DNA from: Theropithecus gelada
Taxonomy: Eukaryota > Chordata > Mammalia > Primates > Cercopithecidae
NCBI RefSeq assembly: GCF_003255815.1
Contig: NC_037671.1
Coordinates: 157,733,333 to 157,797,332 of the forward strand
Direction: 5' to 3'
DNA length: 64,000 nt
Under the pieces are notes generated by a model, which made no database searches, was not told the DNA's origin, and saw only the letters and a list, made by a program, of their open reading frames with translations. The translations under genes and the position numbers were made by a program. Shown one piece after another: positions 46,250 to 56,971 of this stretch (positions are counted from its first letter, which is position 1; every line of letters begins with the position of its first letter).

Positions 46250-46545
46250 CATGCTCCCTTGTATCTCAATACTGCTCACAGGTCACCTCATCAGAGACAC
46301 CTTCCCTGATTACAGCATATGAAATTACAAAACAAGCCTGATCTCATTCCATTGTCCTTGCTCTGCTTCACAAACCTCAATCACTGGCAGATGTAGAATA
46401 TACTTATCTGTTTCTTATCTGTCCCTGCTCCCATCCATGTAAGCACTGCAAGAATCAGACTTGGTTTACCATTGTAACCCCTGAGTCTGCCACATGGAAA
46501 GTATTCAATAAATCATTGTTGAACAAAGGAATGAATGCATCTGTG
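46250..46545 (+). repeat. L2 3' part
   Basis: 'acaggtcacctcatcagaga', 'caccttccctgattacagca', 'cttatctgtttcttatctgt' and 'attcaataaatcattgttga' are in L2 order on the plus strand. Confidence 0.82.
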
Positions 46546-46729
46546 AATGGATATATTAATTTAAAATGTCCTGGTTCTTAGAAGGATTTTCAAAATTTGA
46601 AAATATGAAGTGGTGTGAGGACTATTGCTCAAGGTTAAAGAAAGGAAAAAGAATGCATCATTCAGGCAATTGATGGACTTTGAAGGAAGAAAGCAGGAGG
46701 AGGAGGGCAGGGCAAGTTTGGACAGCACA

Positions 46730-47105
46730 GCAGGTAAAATCACAGATTCTAATAGGGTGACCAACCCATTGTGGAGGATCTAGACATTTTCCAGCTATAG
46801 TACTAAAAATCCCTTATCCTATGCAACTCCTCAGTGCCAGGCAAACCAGAACTGTTGGTCGCCCTAAAACTTAGAGTTAAATATTCCCTAAGGATTAGAA
46901 TTCCTTATGCACATTTATTAGCAGTGAGACCTTGGGCAAGACAAACTGTCTCTGATTATAGTTTATTATTTGTAATTGGGGCTAGAAATACCTGGTTCAA
47001 AGGTTTGTAGATATTTCTTTTAAAAGACTCTATATAAAACACTTAACACATTGCCTGGTATGAAATGTGCGCTGGATAAACAGCGAGGTAGTATTATTAA
47101 AGTGC
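46730..47105 (+). repeat. MIR interrupted by a small DNA transposon
   Basis: The MIR begins 'ggtaaaatcacagattct' at about 46733 and resumes around 46870 with 'agcagtgagaccttgggcaa' and, later, 'aacacttaacacattgcctg'. The insert is 46753-46868. Confidence 0.65.
46753..46868. mobile_element. Short terminal-inverted-repeat element
   Basis: About 115 bp open with 'agggtgaccaacc' and close with 'gttggtcgccct', which are inverted copies of each other with one or two mismatches. This looks like a non-autonomous DNA transposon inserted into a MIR. The family is uncertain. Confidence 0.6.
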
Positions 47106-47984
47106 TTGGTTGATAATTGGCACTCAATAAATGTCGGCTTAAAGAGTAAGGTACATGCTAATTCCTGAGTGTTTTGTGTGACATGGATAATGCCTTTTAA
47201 TAATAGAATTGCACTATTTCAAAAGGTATAATAAAGAGTCTTCATGATGAAATTTTAATACTGCATTTGCCTTTCTGCTCTCAAAGTATTTATCATAATA
47301 TCTTCATCTGGAAGAAAAGCATTTTTGTTTTTATAATGTTCATTATTATTTTTTTAAAAAAACTATGTAGTGCAGTAAAAGGTAAAAAGTAAGACTTTTA
47401 TGAACATTTATAAAGTTTTATACATTCTAAAACATAACATAAATATATTTTACTTGCCAGTATCAATAATTTATTCAAAGTCTTTTAAATAAGGCTAGTA
47501 TAGGCTGGAAATATCATATTTTAGGAAAGCATAATTCTTCTCATCAACAAAAACAAACGTTCCAACTAGTTTTATGAAATAAAAGCCTTTAAAATAGTCA
47601 CTTGCGGTGGATTTGAAAAAACGTTCTCTTGTCTGTTTCTGTTAATGCCCTCATGAGTTTTACTAGTTGCAACTGAAATCACAAAAACCAGGGCTTGATG
47701 CTTAACTGGCAAGAAGCCAGGATAATGAAATTAATAACATATGCTGAAGAATCCATTTGTAACAATTTTTTCATTAAAAAAATGAGGCAGCTCAAAGCTA
47801 CTGACAGGGCTTTCTCCCCCTTCCCCCAACCCTTTATTTTCTTTTGCCTGTAATATGTCTGTATGTTAAAGCTGATAGTTCTTAGTTACTCTCAACAATT
47901 CACATGACTCCAAGATTTAAGCTATCCTGTGGCTGATAGGAAGAAAGCTTATTTTGTTGTTGTTTTTGTAAGCCTTTTTTTTAG
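47106..47984. other. Unique-looking DNA
   Basis: A short L2/MIR-like phrase ('ggcactcaataaatgtcggc') lies at about 47118. Otherwise nothing is recognised. Confidence 0.4.
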
Positions 47985-48130
47985 GTCGCAATATGATTCT
48001 CTGTCTTGTCAACCAGCAACACTCTGCAGTTCAGAGCCGAGCCCTGTGGTAGGGACACTTTTGAACACAAGGTCTCGGTTGCTTTGGCTGATCTCACCTG
48101 TCAGCAACCTGACATGGAACTCTTCTGCAT
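47985..48130 (+). other. Exon-like segment (possible exon or pseudo-exon)
   Basis: A 146-bp stretch is preceded by a T-rich tract ending 'ctttttttttag' and followed by 'gtaagt', a full consensus donor. The inside is more balanced in base composition than the flanks and is open in the frame that continues the ORF 47929-48141. I recognise no protein motif. It could be an exon of a long non-coding RNA, an exon of an unrecognised gene, or a chance pseudo-exon. No partner exon is visible in the window. Confidence 0.25.
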
Positions 48131-48685
48131 GTAAGTCTTGAATCACAAAGGCTATGCACAAAGGTATGTGTATCTGCTTTAGAAAAGAACCCTCTGAAGC
48201 CCTCTCTTAGAACTTCTTCACCTTCACTTTATGTACATCTCTAGCAAGACTGGTAACCTCATTTGCAAATGTAATAAATTATGGACAACAAATTAGAAGG
48301 AAAGAAGCAAGCAACTGAAAGCAGCAAAAAGAACAACCGAGAGTTAAGCAGGAGTTGGAGAAATGCTGAAATCAGGCATAGGAAAAAATACAGTGCTCTC
48401 TGTCATCACTGGGTGAAGAACCTTTATAGACTCTACAGTTTTAGGGGGCATCACAGGATTTCAGCAAGTGTGAGGCTCTAAATCACTGGTGTGTCGTGAT
48501 AGGTATTCATATAGATAAGCATGAGTCATAAGGAAAGGTCAGGTGCCATATTCACTGTTGAAGAACATGGACAAGATTGTCATGCATTTCTTCATAGTTT
48601 TTTAAATAAAGGATAGATAGATAGATAGATGGATAGCTAAATCTACAGCAACTCATATATTATAAATGTGTTTGTGTGATTGTGC
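48131..48685. other. Unique-looking DNA with a short GATA repeat
   Basis: (GATA)n lies at about 48610-48635. The frame 48281-48481 shows no domain. Confidence 0.4.
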
Positions 48686-48689
48686 ACAG

Positions 48690-48860
48690 AAGTGCATCGT
48701 TATCAGAGTGTTCACGTTACACACCAATAATGGATCTCTTTGAGCAGTGGGCTAGAGGAAAAACAGAAAAGAAGCTCTCTACTTCATATAGTTCTGTTTT
48801 GTTGAAGTTTTCAAAATGAGCATGTTTATTTTCTAACAATAAAAATATTTAAATGTGTTC
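48690..48860 (+). mobile_element. L1M 3' end (L1MC-like)
   Basis: 'tcaaaatgagcatgtttatt' followed by 'ctaacaataaaaatattt' is the typical 3' end of old L1s; it is preceded by a diverged body. Confidence 0.5.
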
Positions 48861-48959
48861 AAGGAAGGCTAAATCACAGGTGTGTTCTTACCCATGTACA
48901 CTTTATCAGTCAGCCCATAAGCCAACAAGATCTTGAGGCACAGGGTCAATATTCATTCT

Positions 48960-49350
48960 TCCTACTGCACATATATTGAACCTTTGCACTGTACTATACC
49001 CCTGCAGGATATCCCTGTTTTATATGCAGAAAGGATAAATCAGATCTCATTCTTTCTCTCAACAAACTAATAAATGAGTAAGAAGCTGAGAGGATAATAA
49101 AATGTGATAGGAGCAATGTGGGGAAGTGGGAGGTGGGGGAGAAAGACTTAGAACACGTGACCTTGAAACCCAGACAGGACAGGGTGCAGCCAAGGGGGTG
49201 CCGGGGAGCCAGGGGGAGGAAGCAAGGCAAGGGAGCCTCAGAGAATGACGAAAAAGGGCCTGAAGGGCCTTGCCAAAGCCGTGATGGGAAGAGACTGAAG
49301 ATGAACTGCAGTGATATTAGAATATTAGAGATGTCAGAGCCATCCCCAAG
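48960..49350 (-). repeat. Possible L2, antisense
   Basis: 'ctactgcacatatattgaac' and 'gggcctgaagggccttgcca' could be inverted L2. The match is weak. The central part, 49110-49270, is unusually G-rich for this window. Confidence 0.3.
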
Positions 49351-50840
49351 GTGGGACCTTGCTTGGGGGCCTAGTTTGTTCCATTTAGGATAGATTTTAT
49401 GAACTCAGATGCCGCAAAAAGCCTTCCATTGTGTATCTCTGTGTTTGTCTCTACCCCTACCCACTCCTCTTCTTTGTGGCCCAACTCTGTCTGCAATTTC
49501 AAGACACTGGAGCCCTTGAAGACAACATCAAACTAATGCAAGGTACAGACACATTTAACAATGCAAGTACAGACACATTTAACAACTGCTCTTTTAATAA
49601 ATAACTTCTTTAGAAAACATTTTAATTTGTAAAGGGTCTACTTTGTAAACTCCACCAAGAACCTTGCACATAGAACACTAAGTATTGGTCTCTTCATCAT
49701 AAGCTATTCTTTGTCTTTTGAATTCAGGAATAAGCAATGACAAAATTCTGGTAAAGATTCTTTCTAATCAAAGAAGAAAGACACAGCATTTGGTTTAAGG
49801 GTCTTAATGTGTGTGTCACTCTATTTCAAAGATATAAAGGACAGCAACAAACTGGTATCAAAGGCATGCCGTCTTCCTGAAGATTCTTCCTACACTCCAC
49901 AGACTTATATGAGTTTATATGACTGTATTGGGTGGGTGGAGGTGGAGGGAGAAGTGATATTTAGTTGGAAGTTGTCATAATATTGGTTAGTTGACCTGGT
50001 CATTATCTCTAATTCAGAGAGGAACATGATGCATTTGAGCTCTGCAGCACAAATTAAAAACAGCATTTCGTAAGTGCTGTTCACTGCAGTGACAAAAGAC
50101 TACACATTACATTAAAAAGTTCTTTTGGAGGGCGTATGAAAGCTTTACTGAGAACACATGGCTGATTTCAGCAAAAAAGTAGGTGTGACAGGAGAAGAAA
50201 ATCACAGCTGTGTGTGTGAATGTACAGATGGGAACACAGAGAAACTGAAAGACATAAAAGTCAGTGAGTTGGGCATCGAGCATTAGTAAAGGGAGGAAAG
50301 GAAAACTGAGAGTGTGATGAATAAAGTAGTGGTGGGCAAACAAGTTAGACATACTGAATGTGACAACATGCAACTGAGAGAAAAGTGTTACAGCAAGCAG
50401 GGACATTGGCTGTGTATTACACACAAAATACAAATAGAAAGAGAAATCTGTGGCACAGGCCATGGTGTTTTCAGGCTATAAAACCCCGAATTGCTAAAAG
50501 ATTTCCATAAGGTCTTCAAAAATCATAAGATAAAATTAAACCCTTACTAAGTTTTAAAGCTGTTGTGAAAGAAAAAGGAAATTTACTGTTGACTTGAACA
50601 GAATGCAATAATGATAAGTCTGAGATAAGAAACTGTTATTGACTCTAATCAAGAATTCTGACAAACCAGAATACATCTAAACACTGTAAAGATGAGGAAA
50701 AAGCACATGTTTTTCTATCACTCTATTAAATAGGACTCTATGTCAACCAGTACAAAACTAATGTAGGAGGGGAGGATATTATAGAAAAGAAACAGCATAA
50801 AATATGGCCAAAACCAAGAAGACTTGGGCTACCTGTTAAT
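49351..50840. other. Unique-looking DNA
   Basis: It contains a 25-bp tandem duplication at 49534-49583. The minus-strand 118-codon frame at 50107-50463 encodes a hydrophobic low-information peptide and is not supported as a gene. Confidence 0.4.
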
Positions 50841-50844
50841 ATTT

Positions 50845-51095
50845 TTATATTCAATACTAACAAACACAATATGATGTGCCAGGCACTCTTCACAGTACTC
50901 TAAAAATGTAAAATCATGGAACCCACACAGCAGCCCTGTGACAGTTACACTGTGAGTATCATTCCCAGATGAAATGGATGGATAAATAAACTGAAACACC
51001 AAGAGTCTAAGTATCTTTTTCAAAATAATCAGCTAGTAAGTGACAGAGCAGGTTTGAACCCAGTGTCTGTGCTTTCAACCTCTCTGTTACATTTA
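50845..51095 (-). repeat. MIR, antisense
   Basis: 'gatgtgccaggcactcttca', 'acagcagccctgtgacagtt', 'cagctagtaagtgacagagc' and 'ggtttgaacccagtgtctgt' follow inverted MIR order and are well preserved. Confidence 0.85.
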
Positions 51096-51299
51096 CTAAC
51101 TTTTGCCTTCAGCCATAACATCCAACACAACCTGGAAGATTAGTACATTCTTCTCATTCAAACACATGTGACATAATAATCACTACTATAGATTGAAGCT
51201 AGCCTTCTCCAATGATCACCCAATTGTTAAACTATCCTTATTTAAATACATTTATCTTTTTCTTTTATTTTCTTCTTTCACAAAGCAAGCATTTACTAT

Positions 51300-51355
51300 C
51301 TATTAGATATATACTTGTGTATATATATACACATATACATATACAGAGATATATA
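51300..51355. repeat. (TA)n/(CATA)n patch
   Basis: 'tatatatatacacatataca' followed by 'tatacagagatatata'. Confidence 0.75.
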
Positions 51356-51399
51356 CTTAGATCCATGGGAAAAACAAAAATTGTGGCATATAGTCTGCC

Positions 51400-51745
51400 A
51401 GGATCTAAATGTTTGGGTCCTCGCAAGACTCATATGATAAAAGGTAATCACCAATATGATGGTGTTAGGAAATGAAGCCTTTGGGAGGTAATTTAATCAT
51501 GAGAACAATAGGATTAGTGCCCTTATAAAAAAGGCTCCAGAGAGCCACCTTGCCTCTTTCACCATGTGAGGACAAAGCAACAAAGCACCATCTATGAGCC
51601 AGAAAGCCGACCCTGTCAGATACAGAATCTGCCAGACTCTTGATCTTGGACTTCCCAGCCTCCAGAAATGTGGGAACTTCATTTCTGTTGTGTACAAAGT
51701 ATCTGGTCTTAGTCCATTATAACAGTCCAAATGGCCTAATACATA
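51400..51745 (+). mobile_element. MaLR (MLT1-like) LTR
   Basis: 'taatcatgagaacaatagga', 'tttcaccatgtgaggacaaa', 'accatctatgagccagaaag', 'cttgatcttggacttcccag' and 'ctccagaaatgtgggaact' are in the order of an MLT1-type LTR. Confidence 0.78.
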
Positions 51746-52670
51746 GTCCCTACTTTCAAGGACAATACATTAATTGGAGTAGGATAATTGCTATAAAAAA
51801 CCATCACAATATTTCAGTGGCTTCTCACAATAAAACATTGCTCTTCCTATTCTAGTGAAGATTTCAGGGGGTGGGAAGCAAAAATAGAGGAGTTCTATAC
51901 CCAACTGGGAACATGCAGCTTCTCCATCATGAAATCTGTTCTCCTCAGGAGTCAGCTCCATTCAGCAGGTGCTAGGGAAAGAAAAGTGGGTGACATCTGG
52001 CAGGTTTGTAAGCGCCAGGCTGGAGGAGGGAACCTGGTTTCTGCTCCCATTCCTTTGGCCAGCTCTTGGGTGCATGGCCACACCTGATGGGAAGGTGGAA
52101 CCCCAGAAGAGCCAGGAAACCCCTGTGTCAGTCCAAAGTTAGGAAAACATTCTGCTAGTCTTTACCTTTGGTACCAACCTCTGTATCAGTCTCAATTAGA
52201 GAGGAAAATAGAATCAGCTCTAAGATGTTCAAGTGGGAAGGGATTTAACAGAGGAGATCAAAGATTTACAAAATCATTGTAAGAGCAGAGTGCACAAAAG
52301 TCAAGGAAACCACTGCTACTCTTCAGAAAATCGGGAAGGGCAGGAATCTCAGAGAACCACCACTGATGGCCTGATGGACTGTAGTCCTGAAGTAGCGTTG
52401 TTTCCAGGAAATGGGAGCAAAATTATCAGATCTGTCCTCTGCTGAAGCCCATGTGATTTCCCTCCATCATGGGAGACCTTATAACCCTTCTTCCCTTCTG
52501 CCATGTAACTCACACAGGTACCACTGATTTGCAGACCTCCAATGGGAGCCCAGTATCTAGGACATCTGGGTAATGTACTCAGGCCTGAAGCTCCTGCAGT
52601 AGAGGAAAGAGCAAAGGAGGGAGTGGAAATGGTTCCAAGGTGCCACAAGACAATCCAGCTCAAGGGATGC
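51746..52670. repeat. Unclassified old repeats, possibly LTR-like
   Basis: 51770-52165 loosely resembles the repeats at 11655 and 29440. 52175-52670 begins 'ctctgtatcagtctcaatta' and continues 'gggatttaacagaggagatc', which resembles an old mammalian LTR or MER family I cannot name. The frames inside are not genes. Confidence 0.35.
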
Positions 52671-53300
52671 ATTTTTGTTTTCTTTATACAGGTTTTATTT
52701 TGAAAATGAGAAATAAAAAACTCTATGTATTAGAATCCTATGTACTAGAACTATATTCACCATTTATATTTGTTAACCTCTGTTTTATTTTTCAGAGCCA
52801 GCTTTAAAAGTATAATATTTGGGAAGTTAAATAGCACATTTGTATTTGAAAAATTGTGTTTAACTGGGGAGTTAAGATTGATTTGTTTCTAAAGAGGTTT
52901 GAGGAGAACAGATAAACATAAAGCCATTAGATTGAGCACAGATGCCATTGCTCCACCATTAAATTGATGAGCAGTAACTAGTCAATGAATTAAATCAATA
53001 TTATTATTAACCCTTACCATTTTCAGCAACAGTGACTTCATCTTGTCTCTAATTTTCGCTCCAGCATCCCAGGGAAAGTTTAGTCATATCATAGACTCAA
53101 TGTTATTGGTGATTTTTGTGTGGGGTCTCAGTGGGCTGCTCAGTACAATGAGGGATTTATTTTTTTACTCATTTTTACTTTGCTTAAGTTCTCTGGTTGT
53201 TATTATTTTAAAACATAGCTTTAATTTTAATAGTTATTGATAATTTTGTTACTTTATTACTCACCATACTGAAAAAATAGGTAGGTGTTAGACTTAGTAT
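52671..53300. other. Unique-looking DNA
   Basis: No gene or repeat recognised. The frame 53043-53240 is hydrophobic and short. Confidence 0.4.
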
Positions 53301-53301
53301 A

Positions 53302-53679
53302 TGATATGGTTTGGCTCTGTGTTCCCACCCAAATCTCATGTTGAATTGTAATTCCCAACATTTGGGGAGGGATCTGGTGGGAGATGATTGGATCCTGGGG
53401 GGCAGATTTACCCCATGCTGTTCTTGTGATAGTGAGTCCTCACGAGATCTGATGGTTCATAAGTGTGTGGCACTTTCCTGCTCACCCTCTCTCTCCTGCT
53501 CCACCATGGTGAGATGTGCTTACATCCCCTTCGCCTTCCGCCATAATTGTAAGTTTCCTGAGGCCTCTCAGCCATGCTTCTTGTATAGCCTGTGAAACTG
53601 TGAGTCGATTAAAACTCTTTTCTTTACAAATTACCCAGTCACAGGTAGCTCTTTAGAGCAGTGTGAGAACGGTATAACA
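53302..53679 (+). mobile_element. THE1 (MaLR) LTR
   Basis: 'tgatatggtttggctctgtg', 'tgctgttcttgtgatagtga', 'ccttcgccttccgccataat' and 'acaaattacccagtcacagg' cover the whole THE1 LTR from end to end, about 378 bp. No THE1 internal part is attached. The frame 53311-53595 lies inside and is not a gene. Confidence 0.93.
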
Positions 53680-54045
53680 GTTATATATACTTATATCAAT
53701 AACATTTAAGTATTCATGCAGGGAGGACCACAGTGAAGTAAGTATAGGTGCAGATCACTATGTTTAAACTTAAAAATCAGGAGTTTGGGGCAGTTCATAA
53801 ATTCAAGTCCCTGTCTATGCCTGCATGAATAATTGGAGGTTGTGCAAAACTATTGGTACAAATGTTAGCTTCTGGTCAGTGTGCTTGGCCATAGGGCTCT
53901 GCAGATTCTCATCAAGTTTGATAGCTCTAGGCAGTATGTGAACAAGCTCTAAGAATGTCCACCTCAACTGTGTCTGCTAGTCAGCTAAAGGCAGAATGTA
54001 AGGATTTTGCTGTTATAACGAATGATAAGTACATTTGCTAATGTT
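53680..54045. other. Unique-looking DNA
   Basis: Nothing recognised. Confidence 0.4.
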
Positions 54046-54049
54046 TACT

Positions 54050-54225
54050 AAAAAGAGTAATAATATTAACTAACAGGTAGTGTTACTCATCAGACACTGG
54101 GTAGGGGCTATTATTATTCACATTTTAGAGATGCACTAACTTCAGATACAAATAAGTTAATTTCCCCAAGGTCACAAGTGGAAGCAGTATGGTTTCAAAG
54201 TCTAAGTTCTTAACCATCGTGGCAA
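54050..54225 (-). repeat. MIR, antisense
   Basis: 'ctattattattcacatttta', 'aatttccccaaggtcacaag' and 'ctaagttcttaaccatcgtg' are inverted MIR landmarks. Confidence 0.75.
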
Positions 54226-54549
54226 TATATAGCTCACAATTGTAGCTATTATTTTTTCTGCCTCGATGCACATGAATCATCTGCCTATGTGTGAGTGGCA
54301 GAAATGAGTGAATTCCTACTATAATTAACATGCAAGCAGGGGCAGGAAACATGGGAGATGGCCGTTAATGAGAAGTTCTCCAGGAATCTTTCATGATTAA
54401 AATGGGAAATCAACACATCATCAATTAAAACATAGATATGAAAAGTTACCTTAGATTGTTAGGGTGGTTCTAGGTCATCAATATATGATTTCACTGCAAA
54501 TGAATCTATTATTGATATAGAATTTTAATGTAAATCTATCTGTAACTGT

Positions 54550-55015
54550 CATGCCAATTGGAAAACACTGTATTAGCAAGAGTTTGAAATAAATATAAAT
54601 GTCTATCAATAGTGTACTGGTTAAATAAATTAAAATATATCCTTATAATGAAATAATATGTATGATTTAAAAATTGAAAAGTCCTTTAATATATTAATGG
54701 AAAGATATTTGAAATATACTCTCAGTATATAAAATATACTGAAATATAAAACAAAGTTTAAATAAATGTATATATGATGCTACCATTTACATAAAAAGGG
54801 TAAGAAAAAAGACAGCCTATAACTGTATTGGCTTTCACAAGCATAAAACTTCTCTGGAAAAATAAACACAAAAATAACAATAGGGATTACATTTTGTGGT
54901 GATGGAAACTGAGAAGATAGGGAGTCAGATAGGAGAAACATGCTACTGTATCGATTTTAATGTCTGAACTATGGAAATATGTTCCCTATTTTGAAAATTG
55001 ATTTAAAAATTAAAA
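54550..55015 (+). mobile_element. L1M ORF2 end and 3'UTR
   Basis: 'atgtctatcaatagtgtact', 'tggttaaataaattaaaata', 'gatgctaccatttacataaa' and an A-rich end 'gatttaaaaattaaaa' follow L1M 3' order. Confidence 0.78.
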
Positions 55016-55475
55016 GAAGCATTTATGAAGCACTTGGGTATGAACCACTACAGCTAGCACTATGGGTGGAAGGGAATAGAAAAGACAGAGTTCTCAAATT
55101 CTTTATTTGGACAAGCAAACGTGCACCACTTAACACTTACTTAGTAAGCAACATACCAGTAAACACAAATTAGGACAAGACAAACTGCTGTCATAAGTGT
55201 AGGAGTATAAAGAGTAATGGCATGCAGAGAATTTGCAGAGTATAATTAGAGTTGTCTTCTTGGGGGAATTGAATTGCATGCCTAGTTTGAGATAAAAGAG
55301 ATATGGTGTTATAAACAGTGTGGTGTTGCATATGCAACATTCTGAAAACTACAAATGTGGAGAAATAAACTAAACTCTTAAGTCATTGAGGGAGATTGAA
55401 GGACTGGTGCCTTGAGAAGGTAGAACACTGGTATCTTGAGTCTCCTATCATCAAGGGAAAGGGGCCATGCTCTTC
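55016..55475. other. Unique-looking DNA
   Basis: Nothing recognised. The frame 54979-55173 partly overlaps the L1M tail. Confidence 0.35.
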
Positions 55476-55479
55476 TTAT

Positions 55480-56055
55480 TTAGGCTTGATCTTGGTTTAT
55501 ATTTATTTCCATTCTGTTGTCTTACTGGATTCCCTGTAGTACTTTTTAACTGATTCTCTTCGGTGTTCCAGGTACCTATTTATGTCATTTACAAAACCTA
55601 ACAATTTTACTTTTTCCTTTCCAATTTTATGTCTCTAATTTCTTCCTATGTTTTAATTGCATTGACAGACACTTCCAATACAATGGCACGTCCTTCTTTT
55701 TCCTAATTTAGAGGGAATCAACTAACTGGCTATCAAGCTAACATACTTTTTATTATGATAAGGAGCAATTTAGTTAAGTGTTAAGTATGTAAATGTTTTT
55801 AAAAATAAGAATGAATGCTGAATTGTGTTAAATGCCTTTTCAGCATCTGTGGAACTATGGAAATGATCTGTTTTTTCTTTTAGACCTATAAATACAATGG
55901 ATTATACTGATAGATTTACAAATGTTGAACCATCCTTGCATTTCTGGAATTATCTCTACTAGATTTCAATGTTCTGTTTTAGGATGTTGATATATTTTTG
56001 TCATTATTTTATCTGAGAGTTTTGTGTTGATATTCATGAATTACAGTTTTACATA
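55480..56055 (-). mobile_element. L1M ORF2 (RT region), antisense, left part
   Basis: 'ttgtgttaaatgccttttca', 'gcatctgtggaactatggaa', 'ttgaaccatccttgcatttc' and 'gagagttttgtgttgatatt' are inverted ORF2 words. It continues at 56415 after an LTR-like insertion. Confidence 0.75.
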
Positions 56056-56059
56056 GTTT

Positions 56060-56310
56060 TGTGTTAGGGGCTATGATGGACAGACTTTAATGTTGCTTCC
56101 TGGTATTCTTGCCCTTGTATAATCAAGTTTCTTTGAGGATGGTTTGGGTCCATGATTTTCTTCTAACCAGTAGAATATGGCAAAGGTGATGGGGTATGAC
56201 TTCCATACTTACACTACATTATATAAATCTTCATCTTGCTAGCAAACTTGCTCTAGGGGCTCCTTCTCTATTGGTGACTTTGAGAAATCAAACTGCCCTG
56301 AATTCTATAC
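56060..56310 (+). mobile_element. MaLR (MLT1-like) LTR part nested in L1M
   Basis: 'aaccagtagaatatggcaaa', 'ggtgatggggtatgacttcc' and 'tcatcttgctagcaaacttg' fit the 5' half of an MLT1-type LTR; the 3' half is missing or unrecognisable. Confidence 0.6.
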
Positions 56311-56414
56311 CACAGATGTATGCACGATCTTTATTAAGTTTTGGTATCCAGGTTATGCTTTATTTATATTTTCTGGAAAAGACTCAGAAGCCATGCTTTT
56401 TAACTCTGAAACTG

Positions 56415-56705
56415 ATTAAATAACGTTATTTTCCAAAACATTGGTGGGAACCCTCTGTTAACTTGTTTTCACCTGGTGCTTTTTTTTTGAGAGGACGTTC
56501 TCTGCCAACCTTTTCTATTTCTTCTGTGTAATTTGGTCTGCTTAGATTTTTCTATTTCTTCTGGAGTCAGTTTTTGTAAATAATATTTTCCAATAAAAAT
56601 TACCTTTGCATCTAGATTTTTTTGAGAATTAAGCAAAAATAGTCTAATTATTTTCTTAATTTCTAAACAAAAACAAATTAGGTCAGTGAATGATTTAATC
56701 AATAT
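56415..56705 (-). mobile_element. L1M ORF2, antisense, right part
   Basis: 'cacctggtgctttttttttg' and 'tatttcttctggagtcagtt' continue the inverted ORF2 of 55480-56055. Confidence 0.7.
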
Positions 56706-56971
56706 TTTTCCTTTTATTTTTGTTTGTTAGTTTATGCAACCCGTATTTTTTAGTTATTATTATTGTACTTTAAGTTCTAGGGTACATGTGCACAACGTGC
56801 AGGTTTGTTACATCTACACACATGTGCCATGTGGATGTGCTACACCCATTAACTCGTCATTTACATTAGGTATATCTCCTAATGCTATCCCTCCCCTCTC
56901 CCCCCACCACATGACAGGCCCCGGTGTGTGATATTCCCCACCCTGTGTTCAAGTGTTCTCATTATTCAATT

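Noticed and set aside
45907..46341. 144-codon plus-strand ORF
   Set aside because: Its 3' part is L2 sequence and the rest has no motif.
50107..50463. 118-codon minus-strand hydrophobic ORF, possible membrane protein
   Set aside because: The hydrophobic, Phe/His/Ser-rich text comes from pyrimidine-rich DNA; there is no gene context and no family resemblance.
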